Translations under genes and position numbers: made by a program
Assembly (NCBI RefSeq): GCF_037911135.1
Contig: NZ_JBBLYU010000001.1
Span: 1,860,001-1,924,000 of the forward strand
Reading direction: 5' to 3'
DNA: 64,000 bases
Origin: Phaeobacter sp. A36a-5a
GTDB taxonomy: Bacteria > Pseudomonadota > Alphaproteobacteria > Rhodobacterales > Rhodobacteraceae
Part shown: positions 46,068-54,044 of the stretch, piece after piece
Position numbering within the stretch: the stretch's first letter is position 1
How the letters are laid out: every line of letters begins with the position of its first letter
The notes under the pieces: model-generated
What the model was told of the DNA's origin: nothing
The model's input: the letters and a program-made list of their open reading frames with translations, nothing else
Databases searched by the model: none

Positions 46068-46118
46068 TGTGCGAATTCCCGCACAGGGAGGCGGCCCTGC
46101 TGTGCGGATTTCCGCACA
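46068..46118. promoter_or_regulatory. Tandem DctD-type upstream sites
   Basis: TGTGCGAATTCCCGCACA (46068-46085) and TGTGCGGATTTCCGCACA (46101-46118) are palindromes 33 bp apart, about three helical turns. They lie about 180-230 bp upstream of the dctP start and resemble rhizobial DctD activator sites upstream of dctA. No sigma-54 -24/-12 box (TGGCAC-N5-TTGCA) is visible downstream. TATAAA on the minus strand (46009-46014) could be a -10 box. The rest of the 45887-46563 gap shows no gene. Confidence 0.7.
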
Positions 46119-46171
46119 TTCTGCGCGTGCGAGAGACGCGGCCCGGGATGCGGTCTTGGGAATCAGCGCCC

Positions 46172-46192
46172 GTCATCTTTCCATAAATACTC
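46172..46192 (-). repeat. 3' tag element, copy 4
   Basis: GAGTATTTATGGAAAGATGA in the minus orientation, 371 bp after the dctD stop. It is the farthest from its gene of the six copies. Confidence 0.65.
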
Positions 46193-46563
46193 AAATCCGA
46201 CGCCCGCACCGGGCAGAGCCAGCGGCGCCGGGGCGTTGCACAGGCGCCGTGCGCCCTGCCCGCGTTTGATTAACCCGCAGCTGTCACATTGGGCCGGTCG
46301 CGACATCCGGGCCGTCTGACACACGGTCCACCGATCCGGGGCATCTGGCACATGCCCCGGCAGGAGACCGGCCCGCGCCCCGCAGCATGCAGGGTGCAGG
46401 CGTCCAGACAGCCATGGTTGACGGACATGGGCCCCGGCTGACACCCGCGCCCATCCCCCTCCGCCCATGCGCCCTTAGGGGCCATCCGGCGGCGCCGCCA
46501 TTCACTGCCCTCGCCGCCCGATCAGGCGTGGCGAGAAACAGCGAAAGACACAGCAGACCGCGC

Positions 46564-47793
46564 TCAGCGGCGATAGTCCTCAGGCCGGATGCCATAGCGC
46601 GCCAGCTTGTCATAAAACGTCTTGCGCGGCAGCTTCAGGGCTTTGGCCGCGGCAGAGGCATGGCCGTTCTGCCGGCCCAGCGCTGCTATGAGCAAGGACC
46701 GCTCCACCTGCGCCAGCTGCTCGGCCAGCCCCAGTTCCGCCGATTGCGCCGCCTCCTCCGGCATGCCGAGGACAAAACGCATGGCCGCCGACATCAGCGA
46801 TCGCGCATTGCCCGGCCAATCCTGCGCCATCAGCGCCGCCAGATGGTCCGGTGGAATATCCGGTACGGCAATGCCCGCCTGCTCTGCCGCCTGCGCCACG
46901 TAATGGCTGAACAGCACCGGGATATCCTCGGGCCGCTCCGACAGCGCCGGAATGCGCACCCGCATCACGTCCAGCCGATAGAACAGATCCGCCAGAAATC
47001 CGCCACGCGTCACCTCCTCGGCCAGATCCGCGACAGTCCCAACCAGAACCCGCGCCTCCACTCGCTGTTCCAGCGCCTCCAGCATGGCATATTGCGTCTC
47101 TTTCGGCAGGGCGGCGATTTCATCCAGGTAAAGCGATCCGCCCGCCGCCTCGCGGCACAGATCCGCAAACCCATCAGGGGTCAGCCCCGCCGCCGGGCGT
47201 TTCACAAAGGCGCCCTGACCACGCGGCGACATCAGGTGAATGACCTCCGCCACCTTGGAGATCCCGCCACCCGGTGCACCGGTCACCAGCACTTCGGCCC
47301 CGGTGGCCGCCACCGCGCGGGCACGGGCGCGCAGCTCCGCCACCTGCGCCGAGGTGCCAAAGATCATCCGCGCCGCCGCATCGCCGCTTTCCAGCCGCGA
47401 CTTCAGTGCGCGGTTCTCCCGCACCAATGCCCGCGTCTTCAGCGCCCGGCGCACCACCGTCATCAGATCCGCAGTGGCGCAGGGTTTTTCGAGGAAATCA
47501 AACGCCCCCTCCGCCATCGCCTGCACCGCCATCGGGATGTCACCTTCGCCGGTCAGCAGGATCACCGGCAGATCACTGTCCACCTCGCGCACATAGCGCA
47601 ACAGGTGAAACCCGTCGCGTCCCGGCATCCGCATATCCGACAGGATCACCCCGTCAAAATCGGGCGTGATCAGATCCTTGGCCGCCACAAAGGATCCCAC
47701 CGTGATCGCGTCACACTCCGCCAGCTCCAGCGTCTGGCCAAGCGCCGCCCGCACCGCCGCATCATCGTCCACCACCAAGACACGATTGGTCAT
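46564..47793 (-). CDS. dctD: DctD-type NtrC-family response regulator, degenerate AAA+ domain
   Basis: 409 residues. The receiver (1-120) is intact with D53 in ILSDMRMPG and K103 in FLEKPC. The AAA+ centre (140-340) is damaged: the P-loop reads GAPGGGISK at 172-180 instead of G-x-x-x-x-G-K, and the sigma-54-contact GAFTGA loop is absent, being replaced by GAFVKRPAAG. Walker B (LYLDEI) remains. The Fis-type HTH at the end (ALKLPRKTFYDKLARYGI) is normal. It should bind DNA but probably cannot drive sigma-54. It overlaps dctB by 4 bp. Confidence 0.9.
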   Translation of the reverse strand: MTNRVLVVDDDAAVRAALGQTLELAECDAITVGSFVAAKDLITPDFDGVILSDMRMPGRDGFHLLRYVREVDSDLPVILLTGEGDIPMAVQAMAEGAFDFLEKPCATADLMTVVRRALKTRALVRENRALKSRLESGDAAARMIFGTSAQVAELRARARAVAATGAEVLVTGAPGGGISKVAEVIHLMSPRGQGAFVKRPAAGLTPDGFADLCREAAGGSLYLDEIAALPKETQYAMLEALEQRVEARVLVGTVADLAEEVTRGGFLADLFYRLDVMRVRIPALSERPEDIPVLFSHYVAQAAEQAGIAVPDIPPDHLAALMAQDWPGNARSLMSAAMRFVLGMPEEAAQSAELGLAEQLAQVERSLLIAALGRQNGHASAAAKALKLPRKTFYDKLARYGIRPEDYRR

Positions 47794-49580
47794 GCCACCT
47801 CATCCTGTTGTTGCGGCTCGGCACCTGCCTGCGCACGCCAGCGGTCCAGCTCCACCGTGAATTCGGCGCCATCGCCGGTGTTGACGCCCCGGATATCGCC
47901 GCCAAAGCTCTGCACCAGCCCGTAAGAGATCGACAGACCCAGCCCCATGCCATCGGCGCTGCCAACCGCCTTGGTGGAATAAAATGGCTCAAAGATCTTC
48001 TCGGGTTCCTTCAGCCCCGGACCGATATCGCGCACCGTCACCGCCAGCCGCGCGGCAGCATCCCCGCCGCGGGTTTCAATCGCCATCCTGATCTCGCGGC
48101 GCTCCTGATCCAGCATCGCATCGGCGGCATTGTTGATCAGGTTCACAAACACCTGCGACAACCGCACCTCGCCGCCCCAGGCAAAGACCGGCTCCGCAGG
48201 CGGCTGCCAGACCAGCGCCACCCCATCCTGCCGCAGCCGCTGCTCCGTCAGCTCGGCGGCGGTATTGATCACCTGCACCAGATCGACCCGGCCCATCGGT
48301 TCGTTTTCGTTGCGGGCAAAGGCACGCAGGTTCTTGATGATCCGCGCCATCCGACCGGCCATCTGCGCAATCCGGCCCAGGTTCTCGCCCGCCCGTTCCG
48401 GCTTGCCGCGCGCTACAAAAGCCTCGCCGTTCTCGGCATATTGCTGGATCGCCATCAGCGGCTGGTTCAGCTCATGGCTGATCCCCGCCGACATCTGCCC
48501 CAGCGCCGACAGCTTGCCCGCCTGCACCAGCTCCTCCTGCGCGCGTTTCAGCGCCGCCTCCGCCTCCTGACGTTCCTGCACCTCGCGGGTCAGCCGCATA
48601 TTGGTGGCCGACAGCGCCCGCGTGCGCGCCTCGACCCGGCTTTCCAGCGCCGCATTGGCCTCCGCCAGTGTGCGCCGCCGTTCCAGCGCCAGCGCCAGCA
48701 TCGTGCCCAGCGCCAGCACGATCGCCGCCATCGCCGCCGCCTGCAATCCTGCCAGACGCTGCGCCGGGGCCACATCCACCAGGATCTCCCCCACCATGCC
48801 GATCTGCGGCAGGTTCACCGCCTGATGCAGCGCCCGCTCCGGCAGATAGGGCGACCAGCGCAGATCCCAGATCTCATGCGGCCCCTCGAGCCAGGACCGA
48901 AGCGCCACCTGTCGCCCATCGGGCGGCGACAACCCCGGCCCGTCGGTGCTGCGCTGCCAGAACAACAGCTCCCGCCGGTTGGCGATAAAAACTTCACCGC
49001 CCCGGTTGGTGAAAAACACTGCCGGCAGCGAGCCACGCCAGGTCTGCTCAACATCCTCGACATCAGCCACCACCACCAAGGCACCGCGCACCCGGCCATC
49101 GCCGTCGAAATCAGGGGCCGCATAGACATAGGCCCGCCGCCCATCCGGTTGCAGCACATCATATCCGGTGCCCAGCGCCCCCTGCATCGCACGGTGGAAG
49201 TAGCGGCTCTGGGTCACATCGCGCCCCATCACTCCCTCAGCAGCGACCACCACCCGCCCCGCCCGGTCGACAAAGAACACATCCAGCGCCGCCGTCTTGT
49301 CCGCCACCTCCCGCAGCAGCCCCTGCGCCGCCGCCCGTGCCTCGGCGCGGTCCAGCTGCTTCAGCGTCGGGTGATCGGCCATCAGCACGGCGAGCTCCTG
49401 ATAGACCTGCAATTGCGTGGTCACCCGGTCCGAGGCCAGCGCCAGATCCGCTGCACTGCGTTCGGCAAGCGAATCAAGCGCTTGGCGATAGCCCAGCCGG
49501 TAGACACCCGTTGCCACAGCCGTCACCGCCCCCAGAAGAAGCGCCAGAATGATCCAGCGATGTGCGTGAAACTGCGTCAT
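47790..49580 (-). CDS. dctB: DctB-type sensor histidine kinase
   Basis: 596 residues from ATG 49580 (the frame continues 29 residues upstream). One N-terminal membrane span (about 9-25) precedes a periplasmic double-PAS region (DVFFVDRAGRVVVAAEGVMGRDVTQSRYFHRAM is typical of DctB). A second span lies near 290-310. A coiled coil leads to the H-box (MSAGISHELNQPLMAI) and the ATPase domain (NLINNAADAM, GMGLGLSISYGLV). The family senses C4-dicarboxylates. It lies upstream of dctD with a 4-bp overlap and is divergent from the P450 gene. Confidence 0.92.
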   Translation of the reverse strand: MTQFHAHRWIILALLLGAVTAVATGVYRLGYRQALDSLAERSAADLALASDRVTTQLQVYQELAVLMADHPTLKQLDRAEARAAAQGLLREVADKTAALDVFFVDRAGRVVVAAEGVMGRDVTQSRYFHRAMQGALGTGYDVLQPDGRRAYVYAAPDFDGDGRVRGALVVVADVEDVEQTWRGSLPAVFFTNRGGEVFIANRRELLFWQRSTDGPGLSPPDGRQVALRSWLEGPHEIWDLRWSPYLPERALHQAVNLPQIGMVGEILVDVAPAQRLAGLQAAAMAAIVLALGTMLALALERRRTLAEANAALESRVEARTRALSATNMRLTREVQERQEAEAALKRAQEELVQAGKLSALGQMSAGISHELNQPLMAIQQYAENGEAFVARGKPERAGENLGRIAQMAGRMARIIKNLRAFARNENEPMGRVDLVQVINTAAELTEQRLRQDGVALVWQPPAEPVFAWGGEVRLSQVFVNLINNAADAMLDQERREIRMAIETRGGDAAARLAVTVRDIGPGLKEPEKIFEPFYSTKAVGSADGMGLGLSISYGLVQSFGGDIRGVNTGDGAEFTVELDRWRAQAGAEPQQQDEVA

Positions 49581-49641
49581 TGGCCGCACAGTAGCAAAGC
49601 CCCCCTTGCATTGACCAGCCGCCTTGGCAAAAGCTGCGCAG

Positions 49642-50826
49642 ATGAAGACATTGACCCAATCCCCCACCGACCCCGATTTTGTCCAATCCCCCTACGGTTT
49701 TTACGCCGAGGCCCGCGCGAGCGGACATCTGCATTACTGGCAGGACTACAAAATGGTTGCGGCCTTCTCGCACCCGGCTGTTCATACCCTGCTGCGCGAC
49801 CGCCGCTTTGGCCGCGAGATCCCCCCGGAGATGGCGCGCGAAAGCCCCGCCCATCTCGCCCCCTTCCTGCAGGTCGAGGCGCATTCGCTCCTGGATGCAG
49901 AGCCACCCCGCCACACCCGCCTGCGCCGCCTTGTCTTGCGCGCCTTCACCAGCCGCGAGATCAAGGCGCTGGCGCCCGGTCTCGAAACCCTCTGCCACGA
50001 GCTGATCGACGCCTTCCCTCAGGACGCGCCCTTTGACCTCCTGTCCACCTATTGCACCCAGGTCCCGGTGATCGCGATCTGCCGCCTGCTGGGCGTGCCC
50101 GAGGATATGGCGCCGCAGCTCCTGGACTGGTCGCACAAGATGGTCGCCATGTATCAGGCCTCCAAGACGGTCGAGACCGAACATGCCGCCGCGAAGGCCA
50201 GCCAGGAATTCATCGACTTCCTCACCGCCTATGTGGACGAACGCCGCAAGACCCCGGGCGAGGATCTGATCACCCGCCTCATCCAGGCCGAGGAAGACGG
50301 CGAAAGCCTCTCCACCGATGAGCTGATCGGCACCTGTATCCTGCTGCTGAACGCAGGCCATGAGGCCACGGTGCATTCGCTGGGCAATGGTGTGAAAACC
50401 ATGCTGCAACAGGGCTGGGACACAAGCTGGCTTGCTCCCGACGGCATAGAAGGTCTGGTTGAGGAAATCCTGCGCTATGACCCGCCGCTGCATATGTTCA
50501 CCCGCTACGCCTATGAGGAGGTCGAGATGTTCGGCCATAGCTTCCAGCGCGGCGATGAGGTGGCGCTGCTGCTGGCGGCGGCCAACCGCGACCCCGAAAT
50601 GCTGGAGGATCCCGAGCGCTTCGATCCCACGCGCCCGGCGAAGGTGAACACCTCCTTTGGCGCAGGGCTGCATTTCTGCGTCGGCGCACCGCTGGCGCGG
50701 ATGGAGATGCAGATCGCCCTGCCGATCCTGTTCGAGCGTTGCCCGGACCTGAAACTGGCCGCCGCGCCGGAGTATAACAACACCTACCATTTCCACGGGC
50801 TGACAGGCCTGATGGTTCAGGTCTGA
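49642..50826 (+). CDS. Cytochrome P450
   Basis: 394 residues, soluble bacterial type, from ATG 49642 (a TTG at 49624 is less likely). The heme-binding Cys lies in FGAGLHFCVGAPLAR, the I-helix oxygen-activation motif in LLNAGHEATVHSLGNG (Thr present), and the ExxR in VEEILRYDPP. It needs ferredoxin and a ferredoxin reductase; a ferredoxin-NADP reductase lies 6 kb away, but no ferredoxin is adjacent. The substrate is unknown. Confidence 0.93.
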   Translation: MKTLTQSPTDPDFVQSPYGFYAEARASGHLHYWQDYKMVAAFSHPAVHTLLRDRRFGREIPPEMARESPAHLAPFLQVEAHSLLDAEPPRHTRLRRLVLRAFTSREIKALAPGLETLCHELIDAFPQDAPFDLLSTYCTQVPVIAICRLLGVPEDMAPQLLDWSHKMVAMYQASKTVETEHAAAKASQEFIDFLTAYVDERRKTPGEDLITRLIQAEEDGESLSTDELIGTCILLLNAGHEATVHSLGNGVKTMLQQGWDTSWLAPDGIEGLVEEILRYDPPLHMFTRYAYEEVEMFGHSFQRGDEVALLLAAANRDPEMLEDPERFDPTRPAKVNTSFGAGLHFCVGAPLARMEMQIALPILFERCPDLKLAAAPEYNNTYHFHGLTGLMVQV

Positions 50827-50876
50827 TCCCCAAACGTGGCGGGCCGGCGCGGCCTGCCACAACACCACCGCCCCCC

Positions 50877-52076
50877 TCAGGCTGGGCTTCGCGGCCGTCC
50901 AAAGATCAGCACCGCAGCAGCGACAACAGCCACAGCCGACGCACAGCGGATCACGGTCTGAAAATCATAGGCCTGCGCAATCAGCCCCACAGCCGGACCC
51001 GCCATCACCCCGCTCACCATCAGTGTATTCCAGTAGATCGCCGTCGCGCGGGCGGGTGTGTCAGGCGCAAAGGATTGCACATAGCTGATGCCAAGGCTGG
51101 CATAGAACCCGTAATACAGCCCCTCCAGCGCCGCCCCCGCCAGCATCTGCGGAAAGCTCTGCACCGCCGCCAGCAGCTGGATCGTCACAACCGCCAGCCC
51201 GGTGACCACCAGCAGCGCCCGCCACATGCCGATGCGCGCAATCACCCAAGGGGTGGAGAAGATCGCAATCACCTCGACAAAGGTCTTGATGCTAAAGGCA
51301 AACCCCGGCGCATAGCCGGGCAGCCCCACCTCTTCGACGTAAAAGATCGGCAAGGCGGAAAACGTCAGCGAATGCGCGCTCGACAGGCAGAACACAAAGC
51401 CGGCCGCCAGCCACAAACCCTGCGGCGCCACTGCGGTCTGGCCGGCGCTGTCCTGCGCGGGCGCACGGCCCGGCATCGCGGTGATGTCACGGGGCAGCGT
51501 AAACCACCACAAAGAGATCCAGACCATCGACACCGCAACAGCCATCACAAACACCGCCCGAAGACCAATCCCATCCGCAATCAGAAACGTGACAGCCGGG
51601 CCGATCATCCAGGCCGTTGAAGTCGTGGCCCGCATATGCGCATTGAACCGCACCCGCTCTACCTTGTGACGCTCGGCCAGACTGCCGCCGAGGCTGAACA
51701 TGGTCGACACCGCGCTGGAACTGATCCCGAACCCTATAACACCCGCCGTCAGCACCACCCAGAGCGCGGGCAGCAGCGCCAGCGATCCCGCCGCAAACAC
51801 AAACCCCGCCGCGGCCAGTCCGATCAAGGGAAACACCCGCGCGCCGGCATCGATGCGGCGGGCAAACTGCCGGTTGGCCACCAAGGTGAGGCTGATCGCC
51901 ATCCCGGCATAAACGCTGATGATCCAGGGCTCATACCCCAACCCCCTGACCAGAAAATAGCTCATGAAGGGCACAATCATGGCGGTGCAGATCGTGCCGC
52001 AGAACAACAGCAGCAGAAACAGCAGGCGCGCCGTCACCGCACCCACAGGTGCCGCGGAGGATGGGGAAATGGCCAT
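50877..52076 (-). CDS. MFS transporter (sugar-efflux-like)
   Basis: 399 residues from ATG 52076 (TTG at 52082 is possible). About 12 membrane helices. The early block (MIVPFMSYFLVRGLGYEPWIISVYAG) and RRIDAGARVFP loop are like the SET/YdeE-type exporters. No substrate can be named. There is no clear ribosome site. It is convergent with the P450 gene, and the Lrp gene lies upstream on the same strand. Confidence 0.85.
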   Translation of the reverse strand: MAISPSSAAPVGAVTARLLFLLLLFCGTICTAMIVPFMSYFLVRGLGYEPWIISVYAGMAISLTLVANRQFARRIDAGARVFPLIGLAAAGFVFAAGSLALLPALWVVLTAGVIGFGISSSAVSTMFSLGGSLAERHKVERVRFNAHMRATTSTAWMIGPAVTFLIADGIGLRAVFVMAVAVSMVWISLWWFTLPRDITAMPGRAPAQDSAGQTAVAPQGLWLAAGFVFCLSSAHSLTFSALPIFYVEEVGLPGYAPGFAFSIKTFVEVIAIFSTPWVIARIGMWRALLVVTGLAVVTIQLLAAVQSFPQMLAGAALEGLYYGFYASLGISYVQSFAPDTPARATAIYWNTLMVSGVMAGPAVGLIAQAYDFQTVIRCASAVAVVAAAVLIFGRPRSPA

Positions 52077-52167
52077 GATCAAGTCAACTCAACTGCAAAT
52101 GCCTCACCATTGCCGGAGCGCCCCCGCTGCGCAAGCCCAGCGTCCAGACTGGCTGCCCCGCCGCCCC

Positions 52168-52247
52168 GTCATCTTTCCAGAAATACTCCGGGGGATGTGA
52201 CCTGCGCCGCAGGCGTGGGACACGAAAAAGGGGGCAGCGCCCCCTTT
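52168..52247 (-). repeat. 3' tag element, copy 5, with terminator hairpin
   Basis: On the minus strand AAAGGGGGC-GCT-GCCCCCTTTTTC (52225-52247) is a strong terminator after the Lrp gene. It is followed by CCCCCGGAGTATTTC and GGAAAGATGA (52168-52194). The same hairpin-plus-tag order occurs at copies 1 and 6. Confidence 0.8.
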
Positions 52248-52273
52248 CCTTTGCCACCATCTGACAACCGCGC

Positions 52274-52753
52274 TTATTCTTCTGCGATGGCTTCGAGCGG
52301 CAGCAGGGTGGTGGATTTGATCTCCTCCATCGACAGCAGGGCCGTGACATTATGCACCCGTACCTCGGAAATCAGCGCCTGATAGAAGTTGTCATAGGCA
52401 CGGGCGTTCTTCACCCGCACCTTCAGGATATAGTCGATATCCCCGGCCAGCCGGTGCGCCTCCTGCACCTCCGGGCGATCCTGCAGCGCCTTCAGGAACT
52501 TCGCCTGCCACTCCGCCTCATGGGCCGAGGTGCGGATCAGCACAAAGAAACAGGCCTCAAACCCCAGCGCCTCGGCATCCAGCACCATGGTCTGCCGCCC
52601 GATGACGCCCGCCTCGCGCAGCTTGCGAATGCGATTCCACACCGGCGTCTTGGAACTGCCCACTCGGCGGGCGATTTCATCCAGCGACTGGCCCGCATCG
52701 CGTTGCAGCTCCGCCAGAATTTTCCGGTCCGTGCCGTCGATCCGCACTGTCAT
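52274..52753 (-). CDS. Lrp/AsnC-family regulator near the sulfite operon
   Basis: 159 residues from ATG 52753 (AAGGAG upstream). The winged HTH covers IDGTDRKILAELQRDAGQSLDEIARRVGSSKTPVWNRIRKL, followed by the RAM domain with AHRLAGDIDYILKVRV. It is divergent from the SUMT-led sulfite-reduction operon across a 146-bp gap. The gap has symmetric sequences (52817-52845 and GGAATATTTCC at 52848-52858), so it may well control cysteine synthesis. The specific effector is unknown. Confidence 0.93.
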   Translation of the reverse strand: MTVRIDGTDRKILAELQRDAGQSLDEIARRVGSSKTPVWNRIRKLREAGVIGRQTMVLDAEALGFEACFFVLIRTSAHEAEWQAKFLKALQDRPEVQEAHRLAGDIDYILKVRVKNARAYDNFYQALISEVRVHNVTALLSMEEIKSTTLLPLEAIAEE

Positions 52754-52899
52754 TCCTGTTTTCTCCTTGTTTGGGGATCAACCCGCCTGCATCTGCCGCC
52801 AGCTGGAACAATCTTCCTTATTTGCCGCGCCATATAGCGGATAAGGGGGAATATTTCCTATATTCAGGGGTAAGTCAAACAAACCAGACGAGGCCCCAG
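52754..52899. promoter_or_regulatory. Divergent promoter region of lrp-like and sulfite operon
   Basis: Contains CTTAT-N2-GCCGC ... GCGG-ATAAG (52817-52845) and the near-palindrome GGAATATTTCC (52848-52858). These are candidate binding sites for the Lrp-type regulator. Confidence 0.5.
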
Positions 52900-53736
52900 A
52901 TGACCGGTCCAGACACCAGAACGCCCCCTGCGCCGCTGCCGAAGCCCGCGCAGGCCTGTGGCTCCGTCGCCGCGACGTCGCTGGTGGCTGGCGAGGTCGC
53001 CTTTGCCGGCTCCGGCCCCGGCGATCCTGACCTCCTGACGCTGAAGGTGGCGCGCGCGCTGTTGCAGGCGGATGTGATCCTCTTTGACCGTCTGGTCAGC
53101 GCCGAGATCATGGCCCTTGCAGGTCCGCAGGCCCAGCTGGAAGACGTCGGCAAGGAGGGGTTCGGCCCGCAGGTGAGCCAGGAAGAAATCTGCGCCCGCA
53201 TGGTGGCCCATGCCCGCGCGGGCAAGAAGGTGCTGCGCCTGAAATCCGGCGATCCCACCGTCTATGGTCGTCTCGATGAGGAACTCACCGCCTGCGAGGC
53301 TGCCGGCGTCGCCTATCAGATCCTGCCGGGTATTACCGCCGCCTCCGCGGCCGTGGCCTCCATCGGCCAGAGCCTGACGCAGCGCGGGCGCAATGCCTCG
53401 GTGCGGTTTCTGACCGGCCACGACATGAAGGGCTTTGCCGATCACGACTGGGCCGCTCTCGCCCGTCCGGGTGAGGTTGCCGCCATCTACATGGGCAAGA
53501 AATCCGCGCGTTTCGTGCAGGGCCGCCTGATCATGCACGGTGCCGACCGCGCCACGCCGATGACCATTGTCGAAAATGCCTCGCGCGCCAATCAGCGGGT
53601 GATCGAAACCACGCTGGACCGCCTGCCCACCGATCTTGCCGCCGCCGAACTGACCGGCCCGGCGCTGACATTCCTCGGCCTTGCCCCGCGCGCCAGCGCC
53701 CAGGCCCTGACAGATTTGAAAATGGAGCTTGCCTGA
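52900..53736 (+). CDS. cobA: Uroporphyrinogen-III C-methyltransferase (SUMT)
   Basis: 278 residues from ATG 52900. It methylates uroporphyrinogen III at C2 and C7 with SAM to precorrin-2, the precursor of siroheme (needed by the sulfite reductase below) and cobalamin. The SAM-binding region is VAFAGSGPGDPDLLTLKVARALL. The substrate-binding motifs LKSGDPTVYGR and ILPGITAASAA are also clear. The CysG N-terminal dehydrogenase/ferrochelatase is absent, so those steps must be elsewhere. Its stop overlaps the next gene's start. Confidence 0.93.
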   Translation: MTGPDTRTPPAPLPKPAQACGSVAATSLVAGEVAFAGSGPGDPDLLTLKVARALLQADVILFDRLVSAEIMALAGPQAQLEDVGKEGFGPQVSQEEICARMVAHARAGKKVLRLKSGDPTVYGRLDEELTACEAAGVAYQILPGITAASAAVASIGQSLTQRGRNASVRFLTGHDMKGFADHDWAALARPGEVAAIYMGKKSARFVQGRLIMHGADRATPMTIVENASRANQRVIETTLDRLPTDLAAAELTGPALTFLGLAPRASAQALTDLKMELA

Positions 53737-54044
53737 TGCCCCGCCCCTTTACCCCGAAAATCATCACCGCCAACGACCTGCTTGAGGGCGACGTGATCTA
53801 TTTCACCGACACCAACGGCTGGAGCCGCGAGCTGAAAGAGGCCGAGCTGATCGAAGATGAGGCCGAAGCCCAGCTGCGCCTGCTCGAAGCGGAAAAAGAC
53901 GCGCAGCATGTGGTGGGCATCTACCTGACCGATGCAAAAGCGGGGGCTGACGGCCCCGAACCCACCCATTTCCGTGAAGATTTCCGCCGCACCGGCCCAT
54001 CCAACTATCGCCACGGCAAGCAGGAGGCCGCAGCAAATGTATAA
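53736..54044 (+). CDS. DUF2849-domain protein
   Basis: 102 residues of DUF2849 type (ANDLLEGDVIYFTDTNGWSRELKEAELIEDE, then AQLRLLEAEKDAQHVVGIYLTD). The function is unknown. It is always linked with sulfite/nitrite reductase genes in alphaproteobacteria. It overlaps both neighbours: 1 bp with SUMT and 8 bp with the reductase. This linkage suggests a role in sulfite reduction, but that is inference. Confidence 0.88.
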   Translation: MPRPFTPKIITANDLLEGDVIYFTDTNGWSRELKEAELIEDEAEAQLRLLEAEKDAQHVVGIYLTDAKAGADGPEPTHFREDFRRTGPSNYRHGKQEAAANV

